DNA from: Desulfobacterales bacterium
Lineage (GTDB): Bacteria > Desulfobacterota > Desulfobacteria > Desulfobacterales > DAOWNP01
Reading direction: 5' to 3'
NCBI GenBank assembly: GCA_030149595.1
Contig: JASFBI010000039.1
Coordinates: 1 to 9,093, forward strand
Length of the DNA: 9,093 nt
The notes under the pieces are model-generated. The model saw only the letters and a list, made by a program, of their open reading frames with translations, did not search any database and was not told the origin of the DNA. The position numbers were made by a program, and so were the translations under genes. Position 1 is the stretch's first letter. The number at the start of each line of letters is the position of its first letter. Of the stretch, positions 5,836-9,093 are shown piece by piece.

Positions 5836-6673
5836 ACCAGGTAATTACAAATGCAGATGCAATATATGAGAGTGCTTCTATATAAGCAGCACCAATATTA
5901 GGAATCTTTTGAGCAGCTATTTCATCACTTAATTTAACAGTAGGTAGTAATATTTTATCGGTTAATATACGAATAACAGGCATTATAACAAGTCCTAAGC
6001 AAGTAATAGAAATAAATTTTACAAGGTCTTCTGACCATGAATGAAAATCACCTTCAGCTGCTATTCCAACAATAATACCCATGGAGATTATGGCTCCAGC
6101 AAGAGAAACACCTGCTGCCACATTATCTTTTTCTATTTCATCGTGTAAGTCATAAGGGATTATCATATTGTAAAGAAATACAGAAATCAGCAGTATAAAC
6201 TGACCTATGGCCCAAAACACTATAGCTGTCCAGATATTTCCACCCTCACCTGAAACAGCTCCGAAGATAACAAGCCCGGATGCAACACTAACACCAAATG
6301 ACACCACCCCTGTACCCTGATTTTGATCCCTTAAAAGCTCATCACTTATTTTAAATTTATATAAAATAATTTTATCACACAAAAACCATGATATATTAAG
6401 CAAAACAATACTTAAAAAACCATAGATGCAAAGATCCATAATATCATCTATAATCCCCAAAGACGGGCCCGCCAAAGCACCGCCTATACTGATTACAAGT
6501 CCAAAATAATATCCGGCAACTGATAATGCTATGGCAGGATTATCTTTTTCAACAAGCTCGTAAGTTAGGTTATATTCCTTGTGAAGAAAATCATTAACAA
6601 GCTTACCAATAAAAAATATAAAATAAAATCCTGTCACAAGAACAGAAGCTGTTATAATATTGTCAAAATTCAT
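5828..6673 (-). CDS. DUF350 family membrane protein with two DUF350 repeats
   Basis: The 281-residue protein is almost all membrane helices (about eight). It contains an internal duplication: ELVEKDNPAIALSVAG (39-54) repeats as DEIEKDNVAAGVSLAG (178-193), and DKIILYKFKISDELL (100-114) repeats as DKILLPTVKLSDEI (239-252). The charged E-K-D-N before a membrane helix is the hallmark I associate with DUF350. The molecular function is unknown. From memory, DUF350 genes often sit beside membrane-bound spermidine synthases and sometimes PspA or DUF4178 genes; the latter two are absent here. ATG at 6673 follows the lipoprotein stop by 2 nt. An AGGAGG about 15 nt upstream lies inside the end of that gene. 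The gene overlaps the aminopropyltransferase by 8 nt, so the three form one likely operon. Confidence 0.88.
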   Translation of the reverse strand: MNFDNIITASVLVTGFYFIFFIGKLVNDFLHKEYNLTYELVEKDNPAIALSVAGYYFGLVISIGGALAGPSLGIIDDIMDLCIYGFLSIVLLNISWFLCDKIILYKFKISDELLRDQNQGTGVVSFGVSVASGLVIFGAVSGEGGNIWTAIVFWAIGQFILLISVFLYNMIIPYDLHDEIEKDNVAAGVSLAGAIISMGIIVGIAAEGDFHSWSEDLVKFISITCLGLVIMPVIRILTDKILLPTVKLSDEIAAQKIPNIGAAYIEALSYIASAFVITWCV

Positions 6674-6675
6674 TG

Positions 6676-7356
6676 TTATTTACCAAATCCTCCTGATCTT
6701 CCACGAAAACTTGTTTTCGTGCGACCAACCCTTTGATTTACTCTATTTGAAAATGAACTTTTCCTGCTTTGCTGTCTTGCCTTGTTTCGCTGATAAAAAG
6801 ATGGTCTGGCCTGCCTTGCGACACTCCCGTTACTGCCATACTGGTTATTTGATCCAAAAAAAGTACGTCCCTGACTTCTATAGCCTCTATATGAGTTATA
6901 ATCATGTCTGTAAATAGGCCTGTACCAACCTCCAACAAGATCTGAAAAAAGTCTGTATTTACCATAAAATTCCCAAAAAGATCCTCCCCGGGAATCATTT
7001 CTCCAACTGCCGTATCTTGAATCACCAACATAGGCATAACCTGGAGGAGCCACTGCTTTTTCAAATACATTATCTTTTCTGGTAACAAGGCTCATTCCCA
7101 GAAACTGTGCATTTTTTTTATAATATTTTTCAGGAACCTTCATCCACTCTGTAATATATCCATCTTTATCTTTAACAACACGGTATTTATGGTAATAACT
7201 AACAATAAAATTACCATCCTCCTTCATATCTTCTAATATAATACTGTACGTAGGAGTGTTTGAAAGAGATTGTTTTACTTTAAAAATAGGCAAAGAACCT
7301 GACGAGCTACAACCAGAAAATAAAAACGCAGTTAAAGTTATAAATATTTTTATCAT
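6676..7356 (-). CDS. Putative lipoprotein with an Arg/Ser/Gly/Tyr-rich basic tail
   Basis: The 226-residue protein begins with a short signal sequence and a lipobox-like FSGC, giving C16 as the likely lipidated residue. S at +2 would favour the outer membrane. The middle (about 30-150) is well ordered and rich in aromatic residues, with the stretch GYAYVGDSRYGSWRND (106-121) and SFWEFYGKYRLFSDL (126-140). From about residue 178 to the end there are many Arg and Lys and no Asp or Glu, and it ends in RGRSGGFGK. I do not know a named domain for it. I recall similar lipoproteins near DUF350 and spermidine synthase genes, but cannot check this. It is the first gene of the three-gene operon. No clear Shine-Dalgarno precedes ATG 7356. 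Extracytoplasmic location is a good inference; function is unknown. Confidence 0.8.
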   Translation of the reverse strand: MIKIFITLTAFLFSGCSSSGSLPIFKVKQSLSNTPTYSIILEDMKEDGNFIVSYYHKYRVVKDKDGYITEWMKVPEKYYKKNAQFLGMSLVTRKDNVFEKAVAPPGYAYVGDSRYGSWRNDSRGGSFWEFYGKYRLFSDLVGGWYRPIYRHDYNSYRGYRSQGRTFFGSNNQYGSNGSVARQARPSFYQRNKARQQSRKSSFSNRVNQRVGRTKTSFRGRSGGFGK

Positions 7357-7418
7357 ATTAGAAGTTATAAATATTAAGTAGGTATCAGAAAATATAGAGA
7401 TGCTATTTTCAGTTTATC

Positions 7419-7465
7419 TATCAATTATATTTATAATAGTCAATCATTATAAATATATATTGATA
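7419..7465. repeat. Long AT-rich inverted repeat between fcl and the lipoprotein gene
   Basis: TATCAAT plus TATATTTATAAT (7419-7437) pairs with ATTATAAATATA, one unpaired T, then ATTGATA (7446-7465): 19 base pairs around an 8-nt loop. It lies 37 nt past the fcl stop and about 60 nt before the lipoprotein start on the same strand. It could be a weak terminator for gmd-fcl or an operator for the next operon. It has no GC-rich stem and no run of Ts after it, so it is not a standard intrinsic terminator. Confidence 0.5.
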
Positions 7466-7501
7466 AATAAAAAATCAGGGAAATATTACATCCTCCTCCC
7501 C

Positions 7502-8458
7502 TCACCTTTTTTTTACAAACCACTCATATGTCTTTAAAATACCATCTTTAAGTGAAACTTCAGTTAAACATCCTAATTTTTTGAGTCTGCTTATATCAAG
7601 CAGTTTTCTCGGAGTTCCATCTGGTTTACCATAATCATATTCAATCCTGCCATCAAAACCCACAACATCTTTTATTGTTTGGGCAAGCTCAGATATAGTA
7701 ACATCTACTCCTGTCCCAATATTTACCAGAGGCTTGTCAGATAACCTGATACTCTTGTTCAGTTTATCTTTTGAACTTTGCATAATATAAACAGAGATAT
7801 CAGCAAGATCATCCACATAAAGAAACTCCCTTTTAGGCGTACCTGTTCCCCATACAACAACAGATTTTAGACTGTTTTTTTTAGCTTCATGAAATTTTCT
7901 GATAAGAGCAGGCAAAGCATGGGATGTTTCAAGATCAAAATTATCATTAGGTCCGTAAAGATTTGTAGGCATTACAGGAATAAATCTGGTATTATACTGT
8001 TTGTTGTATGCCCAGCACATCTCAATTCCAGCTATTTTTGCAACAGCATAGGCAGAATTTGTCGGCTCAAGGGGACCTGTCATAAAATACTCTTCTTTTA
8101 TTGGTTGTGGACAAGCTCTGGGATAAATACATGAAGAACCAAGAAAAAGAAGTTTTTTTACATTATGTACAAAGCTCTGATGAATAATACTATTCTGAAT
8201 CATAAGATTGGTGTATATAAAATCAGCAGAAAATGTATTATTTGCTAAAATACCGCCAACTTTTGCAGCTGCAAGAAAAACATACTCAGGCTGCTCTTTC
8301 TGAAAATAATCAGAAACAGCTTTTTGATCCATAAGCTCAAGCTCTGAATGAACAGGAGCAAGTATATTCAAATAACCTTTTTTTTTCAAACAACGAATTA
8401 AGGCAGAACCAACAAGACCTCTCCCCCCTGCTATAAATATTTTAGAATTCAGATCCAT
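7502..8458 (-). CDS. fcl: GDP-L-fucose synthase (GDP-4-keto-6-deoxymannose 3,5-epimerase-4-reductase)
   Basis: The 318-residue protein is an extended short-chain dehydrogenase that epimerises and reduces GDP-4-keto-6-deoxy-D-mannose to GDP-L-fucose with NADPH in the cytoplasm. Visible motifs are the nucleotide-binding loop G11-G-R-G14-L-V-G17, LAAAKVGGI (62-70), GSSCIYP (107-113), the catalytic Y137-A-V-A-K141, and NLYGPNDNFD (166-175) followed by SHALPALIRKFH. From memory of the E. coli enzyme, S108, C110, Y137, K141 and H180 line up with its active-site Ser107, Cys109, Tyr136, Lys140 and His179. The length is typical. ATG 8458 follows AGGGGA and starts 12 nt after the gmd stop, so the two enzymes act in sequence from one transcript. 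The fucose probably enters capsule, O-antigen or exopolysaccharide. Confidence 0.97.
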   Translation of the reverse strand: MDLNSKIFIAGGRGLVGSALIRCLKKKGYLNILAPVHSELELMDQKAVSDYFQKEQPEYVFLAAAKVGGILANNTFSADFIYTNLMIQNSIIHQSFVHNVKKLLFLGSSCIYPRACPQPIKEEYFMTGPLEPTNSAYAVAKIAGIEMCWAYNKQYNTRFIPVMPTNLYGPNDNFDLETSHALPALIRKFHEAKKNSLKSVVVWGTGTPKREFLYVDDLADISVYIMQSSKDKLNKSIRLSDKPLVNIGTGVDVTISELAQTIKDVVGFDGRIEYDYGKPDGTPRKLLDISRLKKLGCLTEVSLKDGILKTYEWFVKKR

Positions 8459-8470
8459 CTATTTCCCCTT

Positions 8471-9093
8471 TTATTCATTATAACTAAATACTTCAAACCC
8501 GTGTGTTTTACACAGGTGATCTTTTTTTGCTTTTTTAAGATCCTCTTTTACCATCTCAGCAACCAGTGCTTTAAAAGAAATAACCGGGACCCAGCCAAGT
8601 TTTTTTTGTGCTTTGGAAGGATCTCCAAGCAGAGTTTCAACTTCTGTGGGTCTGAAATATTTGGGATCTACTACAACAATAACTTTCCCTGTCTTGATAT
8701 CGTATCCTTTTTCATAAATACCGGAACCGCTCCAAGAGACTTCAATACCAAGTTCTCTTGCGGCTATATTCACAAAATCTCTTACAGAATGGGAAACACC
8801 TGTGGCAATAACAAAATCTTCAGGTTTATCCGGCTGAAGCATCAGCCACTGCATTTTAACATAGTCCTTTGCATGACCCCAGTCTCTTTTTGCATCAAGA
8901 TTACCAAGAGAAAGACAATCCTGAAGATCCAAGCTGATTCTTGCAAGAGCTCTTGTTATTTTACGTGTTACAAATGTTTCTCCGCGGATGGGTGATTCAT
9001 GATTAAAAAGAATTCCGTTGCAGGCATATATACCGTACGCCTCCCTGTAATTCACTGTTATCCAGTATGCATACAATTTTGCTGCAGCATAGG
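8471..9093 (-). CDS. gmd: GDP-mannose 4,6-dehydratase, C-terminal part (cut by window edge)
   Basis: The frame is open from the right edge to the TAA at 8471-8473, about 207 codons. The missing N-terminus lies beyond 9093. Gmd converts GDP-D-mannose to GDP-4-keto-6-deoxy-D-mannose using bound NADP. The first visible residues are YAAAK, the catalytic Tyr-x-x-x-Lys, continuing [15 protein letters not shown]. Further signatures are [52 protein letters not shown] and KLGW. From the Tyr to the end the length fits the family (about 360-370 residues in full). A TTG at 9076 could be mistaken for a start, but the motif continues upstream of it, so the gene is partial. fcl follows 12 nt downstream and uses the product. 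Confidence 0.97.
   Translation of the reverse strand, partial: YAAAKLYAYWITVNYREAYGIYACNGILFNHESPIRGETFVTRKITRALARISLDLQDCLSLGNLDAKRDWGHAKDYVKMQWLMLQPDKPEDFVIATGVSHSVRDFVNIAARELGIEVSWSGSGIYEKGYDIKTGKVIVVVDPKYFRPTEVETLLGDPSKAQKKLGWVPVISFKALVAEMVKEDLKKAKKDHLCKTHGFEVFSYNE

Noticed and set aside
6660..6917. An 85-codon plus-strand open frame.
   Set aside because: It lies antisense to the lipoprotein gene, has no ribosome site and no recognisable protein features.
6738..7088. A 116-codon minus-strand frame inside the lipoprotein gene in another phase.
   Set aside because: It has no ribosome site or domain, and the overlapping frame has a signal sequence and operon-like spacing.
8501..8995. A 164-codon plus-strand open frame.
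   Set aside because: It is antisense to the well-supported gmd gene and its Phe/Cys-rich translation is typical of a shadow frame.
9074..9076. TTG at 9076 as the start of the gmd reading frame.
   Set aside because: The frame stays open to the window edge, and the catalytic Tyr-x-x-x-Lys lies upstream of the TTG, so the gene is partial.

Overview
The window is AT-rich (roughly one third G+C by eye). Its gene content suggests a Gram-negative, anaerobic deltaproteobacterium, most likely of the Desulfobacterales. The clues are a PASTA-domain membrane protein next to rpe, a type II dehydroquinase, a GspE/PilB ATPase with an MshEN-type N-terminus, a PilZ protein, and a membrane-bound aminopropyltransferase beside a DUF350 protein. 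The lineage is inferred from gene style and order; no marker gene proves it.

Layout. At the left edge (1-981, minus) lies the N-terminal part of a GspE/PilB-type ATPase, cut just before its Walker A motif. Divergent from it on the plus strand are a three-PASTA membrane protein (1210-2181), ribulose-phosphate 3-epimerase (rpe, 2412-3062) and 3-dehydroquinase (aroQ, 3083-3520). The spacer before rpe holds a 112-nt region closed by a 15-position near-perfect inverted repeat. The only long gene-free stretch, 3521-3928 (408 nt), contains a MITE-like element with 16-bp terminal inverted repeats, an AT hairpin, a near-consensus sigma70 promoter, operator-like palindromes and a 91-nt element. It leads into a small PilZ gene (3929-4279).

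The rest is on the minus strand. A three-gene cluster reads 7356 to 4276: a putative lipoprotein with a highly basic tail, a duplicated DUF350 membrane protein, and an aminopropyltransferase (spermidine-synthase family) with an N-terminal membrane domain. The first junction is 2 nt and the second an 8-nt overlap, so the three are probably one operon, and an envelope-associated polyamine function is likely. Upstream of it, gmd (C-terminal part, running off the right edge) and fcl convert GDP-mannose to GDP-L-fucose for surface glycans.

The most striking signal is a pair of 91-nt sequences, 84/91 identical by hand alignment, at 1040-1130 (minus) and 3777-3867 (plus). Each points towards a gene, ends 58 or 61 nt before its start codon, and lies downstream of its own good sigma70-like promoter. 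The two genes are the GspE/PilB ATPase, whose N-terminus resembles the c-di-GMP-binding MshEN domain, and the PilZ protein, which carries the c-di-GMP-binding motifs. The element can fold into two conserved stem-loops and is a candidate shared cis-regulatory RNA for a c-di-GMP-linked regulon.
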